DNA of 64,000 bases from JANQEU01 sp965228045 (GTDB lineage: Bacteria > Bacteroidota > Bacteroidia > Cytophagales > Cyclobacteriaceae), in assembly GCA_965228045.1 (NCBI GenBank), contig OZ245789.1:62001-126000 (forward strand), in the 5' to 3' direction. The notes below the pieces were generated by a model that was not told where the DNA came from, did not search any database, and worked only from the letters and a program-made list of their open reading frames with translations. The position numbers were made by a program, and so were the translations under genes. Below, piece by piece: positions 9,143-17,849 of the stretch (positions within the stretch are counted from its first letter, which is position 1; each line of letters begins with the position of its first letter).

Positions 9143-10271
9143 TCGCTACTAATTGACTTAATTTTTCAACTACATAATCTATCTCTTCGGCCGTATTGAA
9201 CTTACCAAAAGAGAACCTGACAGCCGCCCGGGATTGATCGAAATCAAGCTCAGCCAGCACATGCGATCCGATGTTGGAACCACTGGTACATGCACTACCT
9301 CCGGAAGCTGATATACCTTCAATATCCAGGTTAAACAGCATCATTTCAGCATTGTCGGAAGGAGGCATCGCCACACTAAGTACGGTATATAAACTCTTGT
9401 CCAGATCAGCGGAATTCCCATTAAAAGTTATCCCGGGTATTCGCTCCTGCAATCCTGATATCATCCGTGATTTCAACCCTTCAATATGACGTCTGTGGTC
9501 ATCCATTTGGGCATAGGCCAGCTCCATGGCTTTGGCCAACCCCACAATCCCATAAACGTTTTCCGTACCCCCTCTCATATTTCTTTCCTGCGCTCCTCCA
9601 TCAATAAACGGTGGGATTTTGGTTTTATGATTGACATAAAGAAATCCTATTCCTTTCGGACCATTTAGCTTATGCGCTGACCCTACGATGAAATCAACAG
9701 GCAGGGCCTGAAGATCATGTGACAGATGACCAATGGTCTGCACGGTATCCGAATGGAAATAAGCATTGTTTTCTTTACACAGGGTGGCTGTCCTCTCAAT
9801 ATCAAGAAGGTTACCAACTTCGTTATTGGCATGCATGAGACTGACAAGCGTCTTTGAGTCATCCTCAAGTAATTTCTCAAGATGCTGGGAATCAACATTT
9901 CCCTTACCGTCAAGCTTTACGAAATCGATCTTAACCCCTTTTCTGCTCAGACTGTCACAGGTGTGTAAAACTGCATGATGTTCGATTCTTGAAGTAATGA
10001 TCCTTTCAATACCCAAAGCCTCCACCGCACATTTCAGGGCCGTGTTGTCTGCTTCCGTACCACCCGAGGTAAAGAATATTTCGGAAGGCGAGGTGTTTAA
10101 CAGATCAGCTATTTTCTTTCTGGATCTCTCAACAAACGAACGAACTTCCCTGCCGTGGGCGTGAATGGAGGATGGATTCCCAAAATGATCCGTGAATAGC
10201 GGCTTCATGGCCTCGAAAACTTCGGGGTCAAGTGGGGTGGTGGCCGCATTGTCCAGGAATATCTTTTTCAT
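9132..10271 (-). CDS. Cysteine desulfurase (NifS/IscS class V aminotransferase)
   Basis: 379 residues. Uses PLP to remove sulfur from cysteine for Fe-S clusters and thio-modifications. The class I-type features are DNAATTPLDPEV at the N-terminus, SGGTEADNTAL (PLP phosphate region), H98/H99, K201 in GSAHKLNGPKG (Schiff-base lysine) and the catalytic C328 in SGGSACTSGS, which sits in the usual flexible loop. It is somewhat shorter than E. coli IscS (404). There is no iscU or scaffold gene next door; instead it begins on the last base of the glmM stop codon (TAATG type overlap) and is followed by a secreted amidase, so it may be a tRNA-thiolation or general sulfur donor. Confidence 0.93.
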   Translation of the reverse strand: MKKIFLDNAATTPLDPEVFEAMKPLFTDHFGNPSSIHAHGREVRSFVERSRKKIADLLNTSPSEIFFTSGGTEADNTALKCAVEALGIERIITSRIEHHAVLHTCDSLSRKGVKIDFVKLDGKGNVDSQHLEKLLEDDSKTLVSLMHANNEVGNLLDIERTATLCKENNAYFHSDTVQTIGHLSHDLQALPVDFIVGSAHKLNGPKGIGFLYVNHKTKIPPFIDGGAQERNMRGGTENVYGIVGLAKAMELAYAQMDDHRRHIEGLKSRMISGLQERIPGITFNGNSADLDKSLYTVLSVAMPPSDNAEMMLFNLDIEGISASGGSACTSGSNIGSHVLAELDFDQSRAAVRFSFGKFNTAEEIDYVVEKLSQLVAIEV

Positions 10272-11653
10272 TATTTGGATATTATTTCCTTTATGTCGGA
10301 AATAAGCTTATTGGCCAGATGCTCTGCTGTTACCTGACTCTCCGACTCAGCAAAAATACGAATAATTGGCTCGGTATTCGACTTTCTCAAGTGCACCCAT
10401 TCCTTTTCAAATTCTATTTTGACTCCATCTTCCGTATTGATCGGATTTCTTGAGTATTGCTCAATAAGGGCTTCCAGAATCTGATCTACATCAATGTCCT
10501 CTGTCAGCTCTATTTTGTTCTTTGAGATGTGATAACTAGGGTAGGTGGATCGAAGCCTGGATGTGCTTTTACCAAATTCTGCCAGGTGAGAGAGGAACAA
10601 GGCAACACCTACTAGGGCGTCTCTGCCGTAATGCAATTCCGGAAGTATTATCCCACCGTTTCCTTCTCCTCCGATGACCGCGTCAACTTCTTTCATTTTC
10701 TTCACCACATTCACCTCTCCGACAGCAGCCGCAAAGTACTCGTTGCCAGATTTCTCCGTAACATCCCGAAGCGCCCGCGTAGAAGATAAGTTTGAGACCG
10801 TATTACCTTTTTTCTTTTTCAATACATAATCTGCTACAGCCACAAGGGTGTATTCTTCACCGAACATCTCACCATTTTCGCAGACCAGTGCGAGACGATC
10901 CACATCGGGATCTACCACGATTCCCAGATCATATCTTCCTTCCTCTATTTCTGAAGCGATCTGTGTCAGATTCTCCGGAAGTGGTTCCGGATTGTGTTGG
11001 AAAACACCATTAGGTTCACAATAAAGCTCAGTCACTTCTACACCAAGCTTCGCAAGTAGTCTGGGAATGGCAATACCCCCGGTGCTGTTCACAGCATCGA
11101 CAATCACCTTAAATTTCTTCTCGCGTATAAGTTTGGCATTTACCAGTTCCAGCTTAAGTATTTGATCAATGTGCCAATCCAGATACTGATCATTTTTGTC
11201 AATTTTTCCGAATTTCTTGGGTTCAAGAAATTCCATCTCGCCAGCTTCCGCAATCTTCAGGACTCTCTTGCCCTCATCGGCACTGATGAATTCACCCCTT
11301 TTGTTCAGGAGTTTGAGGGCATTCCACCCGGATGGATTGTGACTGGCTGTGATGATGATTCCACCGGCCGCCTTTTCATTAGCCACAGCCATTTCCACGG
11401 TAGGAGTAGTGGACAGTCCGAGATCGATGATGTCAAACCCCATTGCGACCAGTGTATTACTGACCAGATTGGCAATCATACTTCCCGAAGGCCTCGCATC
11501 ACGTCCGATCACCACTTTCCTTGACTTAGAGTCTTTTTTCAGGCTTTCGCCAAATGCAGAAGTGAACTTGGTAATGTCGACTGGTGATAGTGTTTCACCT
11601 TGCTTACCGCCGATCGTACCACGAATTCCAGATATAGATTTTATAAGTGTCAA
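10271..11653 (-). CDS. glmM: Phosphoglucosamine mutase (phosphohexomutase family)
   Basis: 460 residues. Predicted to interconvert glucosamine-6-phosphate and glucosamine-1-phosphate for UDP-GlcNAc. Active-site serine S104 lies in ITASHNPSGWNALK; the metal loop is DPDVDRLAL; the sugar loop is GGEGNGG; the phosphate loop is near RKSNTEPIIRI. The GGEGNGG loop occurs in both GlmM and phosphomannomutase proteins, so the substrate is inferred. The frame has no ATG near the conserved N-terminal SGIRGTIGG; the first usable start is a TTG at 11653. This is a possible weak-translation start for a cell-wall gene. A near-consensus -7 (CATATTTG) lies about 20 nt upstream. It is the first gene of the run with the cysteine desulfurase and amidase. 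Confidence 0.88.
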   Translation of the reverse strand: MTLIKSISGIRGTIGGKQGETLSPVDITKFTSAFGESLKKDSKSRKVVIGRDARPSGSMIANLVSNTLVAMGFDIIDLGLSTTPTVEMAVANEKAAGGIIITASHNPSGWNALKLLNKRGEFISADEGKRVLKIAEAGEMEFLEPKKFGKIDKNDQYLDWHIDQILKLELVNAKLIREKKFKVIVDAVNSTGGIAIPRLLAKLGVEVTELYCEPNGVFQHNPEPLPENLTQIASEIEEGRYDLGIVVDPDVDRLALVCENGEMFGEEYTLVAVADYVLKKKKGNTVSNLSSTRALRDVTEKSGNEYFAAAVGEVNVVKKMKEVDAVIGGEGNGGIILPELHYGRDALVGVALFLSHLAEFGKSTSRLRSTYPSYHISKNKIELTEDIDVDQILEALIEQYSRNPINTEDGVKIEFEKEWVHLRKSNTEPIIRIFAESESQVTAEHLANKLISDIKEIISK

Positions 11654-11808
11654 AACAAAAACGTTGATTTGGAGCGCAAATATGAAAGAATAAAAAACAA
11701 GAAAATAACAATCTGGTTCAGAATTAGGTTTTGATTTTGATAAGTGACTTTAACAGAATTTGACAATGAATCGGAAATTTTGATCCGGCAATTGGTGTTC
11801 TTTGTATA

Positions 11809-12567
11809 GTGAAAATGCTTGTGGCCATTTGTCTGTTTTCTGCATGGTTTCCACTTTTGGCTCAGAATGCCACCAAAGGACTCCTTGTGGATGAGTCCTC
11901 AGGACAACCCATTGCACAAGCTCATATTCAGAACTTATCTCAGCAAAAATTTACGGTAAGTAATTTTTCGGGTGAATTTCGGATCCCTATGCAAAGGGAG
12001 GACACACTTTGGATAAGCTGTGTCGGATATCAAAGCATGGGTATTCTCATCCAGGATCAGTGGGATACTGCATCATTTGTCACCATAGAAATGAAACCAG
12101 ATACGGTCATGCTGGAAGAAATGATCATAAGACAATTACCTGATGAGAATACCTTCAAACGGATGGTCCTGGACTATCAACCTGTAGATTCTACTTTACA
12201 GTTTGCAGGTATGATTCCCCGGTCAAGCGCCCCTAATCCGCTGCTTCTCGACGAGGAAGTTAAGTCACTCGGATTCGCATTGAAGCATCCATTTGGGTTT
12301 ATCTATCATGGACTGAGTAAGGAGCGAAAACAAATGAGAAAGCTGTATGCTTTGGAGCAATCAAAATATAAACGAATAGAGGCGAACCAGAAATATAACC
12401 GGGAATATGTATCTGATCTCACTGATCTCAAAGGAGATCAACTTACAAATTTCATGCTTTACTGTGACTTCGATGAGGAGTTTCTTTTCAGGAAAACCCA
12501 ATTTGAAATTAGCGAGATAATCAAGGTCAAGCTCGAAGAATTTCTTGCAATGAATGATAAAAACTAA
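11809..12567 (+). CDS. Exported protein with carboxypeptidase-like regulatory (CarboxypepD_reg) domain
   Basis: 252 residues from a GTG at 11809 (the ATG at 11815 is the alternative; the GTG adds a lysine to the signal peptide). A signal peptide ends near PLLAQ. Residues about 22-100 form a CarboxypepD_reg beta-sandwich (KGLLVDESSGQPIAQAHI, then SNFSGEFRIPM and WISCVGYQSM), the domain usually found at the N-terminus of TonB receptors; here there is no receptor barrel after it. The C-terminal part, with YQPVDSTLQF and KQMRKLYALEQSKYKRI, is a conserved Bacteroidota type I cannot assign. It is the first of three plus-strand genes ending at 13500. Confidence 0.75.
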   Translation: MKMLVAICLFSAWFPLLAQNATKGLLVDESSGQPIAQAHIQNLSQQKFTVSNFSGEFRIPMQREDTLWISCVGYQSMGILIQDQWDTASFVTIEMKPDTVMLEEMIIRQLPDENTFKRMVLDYQPVDSTLQFAGMIPRSSAPNPLLLDEEVKSLGFALKHPFGFIYHGLSKERKQMRKLYALEQSKYKRIEANQKYNREYVSDLTDLKGDQLTNFMLYCDFDEEFLFRKTQFEISEIIKVKLEEFLAMNDKN

Positions 12568-12631
12568 GTTTAGTTTAGATTTTAGGAAAGATTAACCGGC
12601 TCCGTTATATTTAGATAGGAAATCTACATTC

Positions 12632-13015
12632 ATGGAATTCACAGTTGAGACAATCATAAAGGCAAGTCCGGAAAAAATTTATACTGCCTGGCTGGACACC
12701 GATGAGCACTCGGACATGACCGGTGGTGAAGCACTGATAACGGACGACGAAGATGATAAATTTACTGCCTGGGATGGTTATATCTGGGGCAAAAACCTGG
12801 AACTAAAACCTCATGAATACATAAAGCAGTCATGGAAAACTTCCGACTTTGACGATGATCAGGATTACTCAACAATCGAAGTATTTTTCGAACCGGTGGA
12901 AGATGGTACAAAAATCACATTGAAACATACTGGCCTCACCTACAAAGACGAGATCTACAAAAAAGGTTGGTTTGACAACTATTTTATCCCGATGAAAAAG
13001 TACTTCGAAGGATAA
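12632..13015 (+). CDS. SRPBCC/AHSA1-like (START fold) protein
   Basis: 127 residues, no signal peptide. MEFTVETIIKASPEKIYTAWLDTDEHSDMTGGEA is a typical AHSA1 opening, and the end (TLKHTGLTYKDEIYKKGWFDNYFIPMKKYF) is the usual amphipathic helix of this hydrophobic-pocket fold. Members bind hydrophobic ligands or, as Aha1 relatives, affect HSP90; most small bacterial ones have unknown function. Highly acidic in the middle. A weak -7-like TATATTTA lies at 12606-12613, in the 64-nt gap before it. Confidence 0.8.
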   Translation: MEFTVETIIKASPEKIYTAWLDTDEHSDMTGGEALITDDEDDKFTAWDGYIWGKNLELKPHEYIKQSWKTSDFDDDQDYSTIEVFFEPVEDGTKITLKHTGLTYKDEIYKKGWFDNYFIPMKKYFEG

Positions 13016-13044
13016 TCGGCACAGGTTTTGCTTAGATATTATAT

Positions 13045-13500
13045 ATGTCTAAGCAACTGATGAAACAACTAAAGATACTTGCACTGTTAATCCTCTTCGC
13101 ATGTGGTAGCGAAGACCCCTCCATTGGCAGCGTTGATTTGAAATATGGTCAGTCATTTGGGTTTTGTATCGGCTATTGCCAATCCGAATTAACATTTGAT
13201 AAATTGAATGCGGTGCTCATCCAGCGTTCAAATCAGGACGAAACCGAGATCAAGACCAATACCTATCTTACGAGCAACCAGGTTGCAGACATATACCAGC
13301 TTTTTGATGAAGACAGTTTCGCTCAACTTCCTGAAACAATCGGTTGTCCCGATTGCGCAGATGGTGGCGCAGAATACCTCGAGGCGAGGGTAAATGGAGA
13401 ATGGAAGAAGGTAACATTTCAGTACAATCAGGCACCCGAAGAAATTGGAAACCTGATTCTGGAGCTAAGGAAGATTCATGAGAGTCTTACTCAAAATTAA
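13045..13500 (+). CDS. Putative lipoprotein with paired cysteines
   Basis: 151 residues; I do not recognise the family. The N-terminus (LALLILFAC) is a lipobox with the lipid-carrying cysteine at residue 20, so it should sit in the outer or inner membrane facing the periplasm. The ATG at 13060 would give a shorter signal. The mature part has two close cysteine pairs, FCIGYC and GCPDCADGG, that could form disulfides or bind a metal or heme. There is no CXXCH. Its stop codon is interlocked with that of the convergent DUF4249 gene in the shared TTAA at 13497-13500. Confidence 0.65.
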   Translation: MSKQLMKQLKILALLILFACGSEDPSIGSVDLKYGQSFGFCIGYCQSELTFDKLNAVLIQRSNQDETEIKTNTYLTSNQVADIYQLFDEDSFAQLPETIGCPDCADGGAEYLEARVNGEWKKVTFQYNQAPEEIGNLILELRKIHESLTQN

Positions 13501-14444
13501 TAGCGTTCCCAATATTCATATCCAATTTCAAAAGTTATGGCTTTAGACTGGTAGCCAGCCAGAATACCGAAACCATTACTAACGTTACTATAAACCTGGA
13601 CAGGCTGGGCAAATGGATCGCCTGATACCCATCGCTGAAGTGAAGTTGAATAGTGATAGTTGTAATAGGATTCAGTTGTCGATCTCATAGTCACAATCAG
13701 TTCCAATTCAGGATCAAACGACATGTTTGGATCAAAGTAGTAAGCCTGAACATCAAATTTAATTTGATACGATTCCCCCTCAAATAAGTCATCTTTAAAA
13801 ACCATGTGATGTCCAGGTAAATGATCCTCGAAAACTAAATTATCCGTTTCTATCCAGGCTCTCTGCACGGTCCTGGGTCCCTTCGTAATAGTATCCTCCG
13901 AGTAAATTGGTTGGAAAAAGGAATAAAAGACGGATAGCTCATAGAAGTCGTTTCCCGGGGAATCTTGCAACTCAGTCGTGATTTCATATACAGTTCCACC
14001 CCACTCACTAATTGCTGTATCAACACTATTAATCTCAATTTCAAAATTTCTACTTTCAAGCCTTTCTGAAACCGAAATTGGCTCATACCCATCCCTTCTG
14101 GCTTCTATCCGGTATTCCATATTCATTTTTGGGAAGTAGTCCAGGTAATAAAGGCCGGTAAAATCAATTTCTTCAGAATCCCATGTCGTGTCCTCACTAA
14201 AAGTCCCAATTAATTCATTGTTTTCAAAAAGTTGTATCTCCGCTCCATCCACGAAATAATTCGAAAAATATCGTGAATCATCGAGTACGTAAGAATTTTT
14301 GGAGAGCACTACCCGAACGACGCTGTCAGGAGTCAGAAATCCATTTATTACCAGTGATGGCTGAAAATTTGGCTGGTCAATGTCCAGAACCAACTCACAA
14401 CCTAAAAGGGAACACAAAATCAATATTCTAAATATATTTTTCAT
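13497..14444 (-). CDS. DUF4249 family lipoprotein
   Basis: 315 residues from the ATG at 14444. A TTG at 14456 is in frame, but the ATG has the same upstream sequence as the receptor gene and gives a proper lipoprotein signal: CSLLGC with Cys16. The N-terminal VINGFLTPDSVVRVVLSKN and the following beta-rich stretches, such as GAEIQLFENNELIGTFSED, are characteristic of DUF4249. Genes of this family almost always follow a TonB-dependent receptor in Bacteroidota and probably act as its surface lipoprotein partner, by analogy with SusD though unrelated in sequence. It starts 8 nt after the receptor stop. Confidence 0.88.
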   Translation of the reverse strand: MKNIFRILILCSLLGCELVLDIDQPNFQPSLVINGFLTPDSVVRVVLSKNSYVLDDSRYFSNYFVDGAEIQLFENNELIGTFSEDTTWDSEEIDFTGLYYLDYFPKMNMEYRIEARRDGYEPISVSERLESRNFEIEINSVDTAISEWGGTVYEITTELQDSPGNDFYELSVFYSFFQPIYSEDTITKGPRTVQRAWIETDNLVFEDHLPGHHMVFKDDLFEGESYQIKFDVQAYYFDPNMSFDPELELIVTMRSTTESYYNYHYSTSLQRWVSGDPFAQPVQVYSNVSNGFGILAGYQSKAITFEIGYEYWERY

Positions 14445-14452
14445 AGCTGCTC

Positions 14453-16795
14453 TCAAAATTTAAAGTCCCACTTTACAAAAGGAATGATGGGAAATAAGCT
14501 GTATTGGATAAACTTTTTATTTCCCTGATTGTCATAAGACAGGTCCACGAAAAATGGATTTTTTCGATTATAAACATTATACGCTCCAAAAGTCCACGTT
14601 CTGGTACCTCTTTTTTTCTCTTTTGACTTGGAATAACTGATGTCTAGCCTGTGATAGGATCTCATTCGATAGTTATTTCTGGTTTCGTAGAACTCCACCT
14701 CATTACCAACATATATTCTTCCTGGAGCAGGATATTCATCAATGGGATTGTATTTGGAAGTGGGCATAGAAATGGCATTTCCTGTACCATATACCCACGT
14801 TGCACTTACATTGGACAGACTCCCTGTTTGATATATGCCTACAATACTTACATCATGTCGTCTATCAAACTTATAGGGATAAGGTTCTCCAAAATTTAGT
14901 TCTTCAAATTGGCGTGTAGTTTTGGACCAGGTATAGCCAAGCCATCCGTTGAATCGTCCTGTTTTCTTCTGAATGAAAAGTTCGACTCCATAAGATGTCC
15001 CATCACCGCTCACTACCTTTTCCTCCCAATTATCAGTAGAGTTAAAGTAACTGGATCCATCCCTGTATTCGATCAGGTTGGACATGGTTTTGTAATATGA
15101 TTCCACACTTACCTCATAGACACCAATGTTTTTTGCCAAACCGAAAGCAATCTGTTTTGAGCTCTGCGGTCTTATTCTATCCGTTGCCGGAACCCACAGA
15201 TCCGTTGGTAGCCCGATTCCACCATTGGTTAAAAGGTGGATAAATTGCACCATCTCTGAATAAGATGCTTTAATAGAAAACAGTCCCGGTAGAAGTAACC
15301 TCCCGGCCAATCTTGGTTGAAGAGATTGATATTGCTCGTTTTCTGCCCAAAATACCGAGCCGTGCAATCCAAAGTTGAACCTTAGCATATTGCCAATCGA
15401 AAAATCATCCTCGACATACGCGGAACTTTCAATAGAGACGGATTCAGTCACACCAATTGTAGTATCATTTTCAAAACTTGAATCAAATGCCAATACACCG
15501 GGATTAAATTCATGTCTGATCGTAGACACACCAACTTTTATCGTATGGCTGGGGACAGGTAAATAATCAAAGTCCAACTTAACCGCATAATCATGAATCC
15601 CTGAATAGTACTCAATTTGTTCTTTACTTCTTTCATTCACACCTACACCCTTGATTGATGACTCAAATTTCTCGAAGATCCCAAACTGGTATTTACTATA
15701 TGTGGCAGTAAGGTTACCAAATAGTTTAGGTGTGAACAGATGATTCCATCTGATCGCGGTTATGATATTACCCCAGTCTAACCCAAATTCGTCTTCATTT
15801 TCGTATTCAAGGTCATCCTGGAAATAATCATACTTATTCCTGGCGTAAGCCTTATCCTGACCTCCGTAGAAACTTAGGTATAATCGGTCCCTATCAGAAA
15901 ATCTGTGATTGATCTTCGTATTTAGGTCATAGAAATAATAACCAAAAATGGCATCCCCCTGACTAGCTGCCTGTATAATAGGCCTTGTCAAAAAATCAAT
16001 GTAAGTCCTGCGTCCTGAAACAATGAAGGAGGTCTTTTCATTTTTTATAGGTCCTTCAATGGTAAACTTGGAAGATATCAGGCCAATCGAGCCTTGCCCC
16101 TGGATCTTCTGATTATTTCCCTCCTTCATGGAAATATCTATTACCGAGGATAGCCGACCTCCATACCTGGCAGGGAACCCACCCTTCGTCACAGTCACCC
16201 TGTTGATAGCATCCGGATTAAATACAGAAAAGAAACCAAATAGATGCGAAGCATTGTAGACGGGCACTCCATCCAGCAATATGAGGTTCTGATCCGGCCC
16301 ACCGCCGCGAACATAAATCCCGCTGGATCCTTCGGTACCGGATTGGATACCTGGTAAGAGCTGAATGGATTTCAAAACATCCGCTTCACCAAGTAAAGAC
16401 GGGATCGCTTTAATCTTTTCCACGCCGATATCAATGGTGCTCATCTGGGGTGTTTGCTCTATGGACTCCTCCGCTGTGACCACCACCTCTTCGAGCATAT
16501 CTCCCGGGTTTAGATTGACATCAAGAGTTACATTCTTTTCATTGAGGAACCTGAAAGTCTGAGGAGGATACCCAACAAACGTCACTACCAGGTTTACAGA
16601 ATCTGATGGAAGTGTAAGACTGAAAAATCCGTATGTATTCGTGATGGTACCTTTCTTTGACACCTGATCATAAATGGTAGCTCCGATCAAAGCCTCTCCA
16701 TTTTCGGCATCCTTTACGTAACCATTGATTGTGTAACTCTGAGCACAGGCCATAGCGGTGACGAGTACACATGTTAGGTAAGTGAATATCTTCAT
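14453..16795 (-). CDS. TonB-dependent receptor with N-terminal CarboxypepD_reg domain
   Basis: 780 residues. Signal peptide (cleavage near AMACAQ), a CarboxypepD_reg domain at about 20-105 (NGYVKDAENGEALIGATIY), a plug domain at about 120-225 (PSLLGEADVLKSIQLLPGIQ, then GGGPDQNLILLDGVPVYNAS) and a 22-strand-type barrel to the C-terminus, which ends in an aromatic residue (WDFKF). It imports a substrate across the outer membrane using TonB energy. It is shorter than SusC proteins (about 1000) and is paired with DUF4249 rather than SusD, so the substrate may be other than glycan; it cannot be read from sequence. The gene leads a two-gene run and faces the 276-bp gap that holds the small-RNA candidate. 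Confidence 0.93.
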   Translation of the reverse strand: MKIFTYLTCVLVTAMACAQSYTINGYVKDAENGEALIGATIYDQVSKKGTITNTYGFFSLTLPSDSVNLVVTFVGYPPQTFRFLNEKNVTLDVNLNPGDMLEEVVVTAEESIEQTPQMSTIDIGVEKIKAIPSLLGEADVLKSIQLLPGIQSGTEGSSGIYVRGGGPDQNLILLDGVPVYNASHLFGFFSVFNPDAINRVTVTKGGFPARYGGRLSSVIDISMKEGNNQKIQGQGSIGLISSKFTIEGPIKNEKTSFIVSGRRTYIDFLTRPIIQAASQGDAIFGYYFYDLNTKINHRFSDRDRLYLSFYGGQDKAYARNKYDYFQDDLEYENEDEFGLDWGNIITAIRWNHLFTPKLFGNLTATYSKYQFGIFEKFESSIKGVGVNERSKEQIEYYSGIHDYAVKLDFDYLPVPSHTIKVGVSTIRHEFNPGVLAFDSSFENDTTIGVTESVSIESSAYVEDDFSIGNMLRFNFGLHGSVFWAENEQYQSLQPRLAGRLLLPGLFSIKASYSEMVQFIHLLTNGGIGLPTDLWVPATDRIRPQSSKQIAFGLAKNIGVYEVSVESYYKTMSNLIEYRDGSSYFNSTDNWEEKVVSGDGTSYGVELFIQKKTGRFNGWLGYTWSKTTRQFEELNFGEPYPYKFDRRHDVSIVGIYQTGSLSNVSATWVYGTGNAISMPTSKYNPIDEYPAPGRIYVGNEVEFYETRNNYRMRSYHRLDISYSKSKEKKRGTRTWTFGAYNVYNRKNPFFVDLSYDNQGNKKFIQYSLFPIIPFVKWDFKF

Positions 16796-16888
16796 AGCTG
16801 CTCAAATATCCGGGCAAAACATTAATTGTAGACTTTTATAACGTTAAATAATCCAAAGATTTAAACAATAAATACCACAAACTGGGTA

Positions 16889-16919
16889 TTTGAATCCAAA
16901 TCCGGGATTCCTAATTTTA
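16889..16919 (+). promoter_or_regulatory. Promoter-like TTTG-N19-TAATTTTA upstream of the small-RNA candidate
   Basis: TTTG at 16889-16892 (-33) and TAATTTTA at 16912-16919 (seven of eight fits to TAnnTTTG), with 19 nt between, the spacing described for Bacteroides promoters. The predicted start of transcription falls near 16926, directly before the first hairpin. Confidence 0.5.
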
Positions 16920-16925
16920 TACCTG

Positions 16926-16993
16926 AAACAATCGCAAATAGATTGTTCCTTAACAACTAACTCTCTCCGGAGCCGGCAATAGCCGGCTTTTTT
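16926..16993 (+). ncRNA. Candidate small RNA or attenuated leader of xth
   Basis: About 68 nt. First hairpin: arms 16927-16933 (AACAATC) and 16941-16947 (GATTGTT) with a 7-nt loop. A pyrimidine-rich single-stranded segment follows, then the terminator hairpin at 16971-16988 with a T-run. The only plus-strand gene upstream ends 3.5 kb away, so the terminator must end a transcript that begins locally. Either it is a free-standing small RNA, or xth (ATG at 17072) is read by escape through this terminator. No open reading frame of note lies inside. I do not recognise a known RNA family. Confidence 0.45.
16971..16993 (+). terminator. Rho-independent terminator without an upstream gene
   Basis: AGCCGGC-AATA-GCCGGCT hairpin (7 bp, GC-rich) followed directly by TTTTTT at 16988-16993. 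The orientation is plus only: on the other strand the T-run would precede the hairpin. The palindrome CTCCGGAG (16965-16972) abuts the stem and may compete with it. Confidence 0.75.
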
Positions 16994-17071
16994 ATTGTTC
17001 TCCTTTTAAAAACTTTTTAATCTATTCTTTATTGCCTAATCAAATGAAAGCATATTCCTTATTTTCGCCGC

Positions 17072-17848
17072 ATGAGTGAACTGCACCTTGTAAGCTGGAA
17101 TGTGAACGGAATTCGCGCGATTATAAAGAAGGACTTTCTGAAAGACGTAAAAACTATGGATCCTGATGTGCTTTGCCTTCAGGAAACCAAAGCCCAACCG
17201 GAAGATGCTCAGACTGCGCTTTCATTGGTCGAAGGATATAAAGTCTACAGCAATTCCGCCAAGAACAAAAAAGGATACTCTGGCACAGCGATACTCACCA
17301 AAAAAGAGCCCATCAGAGTTAATAACGATATAGGTATTGAAGAGCATGATCAGGAGGGAAGGGTGATTACTGCGGAATTTGAGAAGTTCACCATTGTGAC
17401 GGTGTACACACCAAACTCCGGCGAGGGAATGAAAAGGCTGTCCTATCGGCAGGAGTGGGACAAGGCCTTTAAAGATCACATTACCGCTCTGGAAGAACAT
17501 AACCCCGTGATCATATGTGGAGATTTGAATGTGGCGCATTCTGAGCTGGACCTGGCCAGACCTAAGCCCAATTACAACAAAACATCCGGTTACACTCAGA
17601 AGGAAATCGATGGTCTGGACGCTCTGTTGGCCGAAGGATATCTAGATACTTTCAGGAAATTTTATCCTGATGAGGTCAAATACAGCTGGTGGAACTATAA
17701 GTTTAATGCCAGGTCGAGAAACGTTGGATGGCGCATCGATTATTTCCTGGCAAGTGAAGCCCTGAAAGGTCGTCTAAAAGAGGCCAATATTTACAATGAG
17801 TTTATGGGATCGGATCATTGTCCAGTCGGATTAAAACTGGATATATAG
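17072..17848 (+). CDS. xth: Exodeoxyribonuclease III / AP endonuclease
   Basis: 258 residues, full length for the ExoIII/ExoA class. Removes abasic sites and 3' blocks in base-excision repair. Endonuclease/exonuclease/phosphatase motifs in order: LVSWNVNGIRA (Asn ligand), CLQETKAQ (metal-binding Glu), VYTPNSGEGMKRLSYR (Tyr), ICGDLNVAHSELDL (Asp/Asn), YSWWNYKFNARSRNVGWRIDYF and the C-terminal GSDHCPVGL (Asp-His). The ATG at 17072 follows the orphan terminator by 78 nt, so its expression may depend on read-through. A large inverted repeat lies just past its stop. Confidence 0.96.
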   Translation: MSELHLVSWNVNGIRAIIKKDFLKDVKTMDPDVLCLQETKAQPEDAQTALSLVEGYKVYSNSAKNKKGYSGTAILTKKEPIRVNNDIGIEEHDQEGRVITAEFEKFTIVTVYTPNSGEGMKRLSYRQEWDKAFKDHITALEEHNPVIICGDLNVAHSELDLARPKPNYNKTSGYTQKEIDGLDALLAEGYLDTFRKFYPDEVKYSWWNYKFNARSRNVGWRIDYFLASEALKGRLKEANIYNEFMGSDHCPVGLKLDI

Positions 17849-17849
17849 A

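Larger units (their letters stand above)
16796..17071. other. Intergenic region between TonB receptor and xth
   Basis: 276 bp without a convincing gene. The left part is AT-rich and should hold the receptor promoter (no exact TAnnTTTG was found on the minus strand). The right part holds a plus-strand promoter-like pair, two hairpins and a terminator, listed separately as a small-RNA candidate. Confidence 0.7.
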
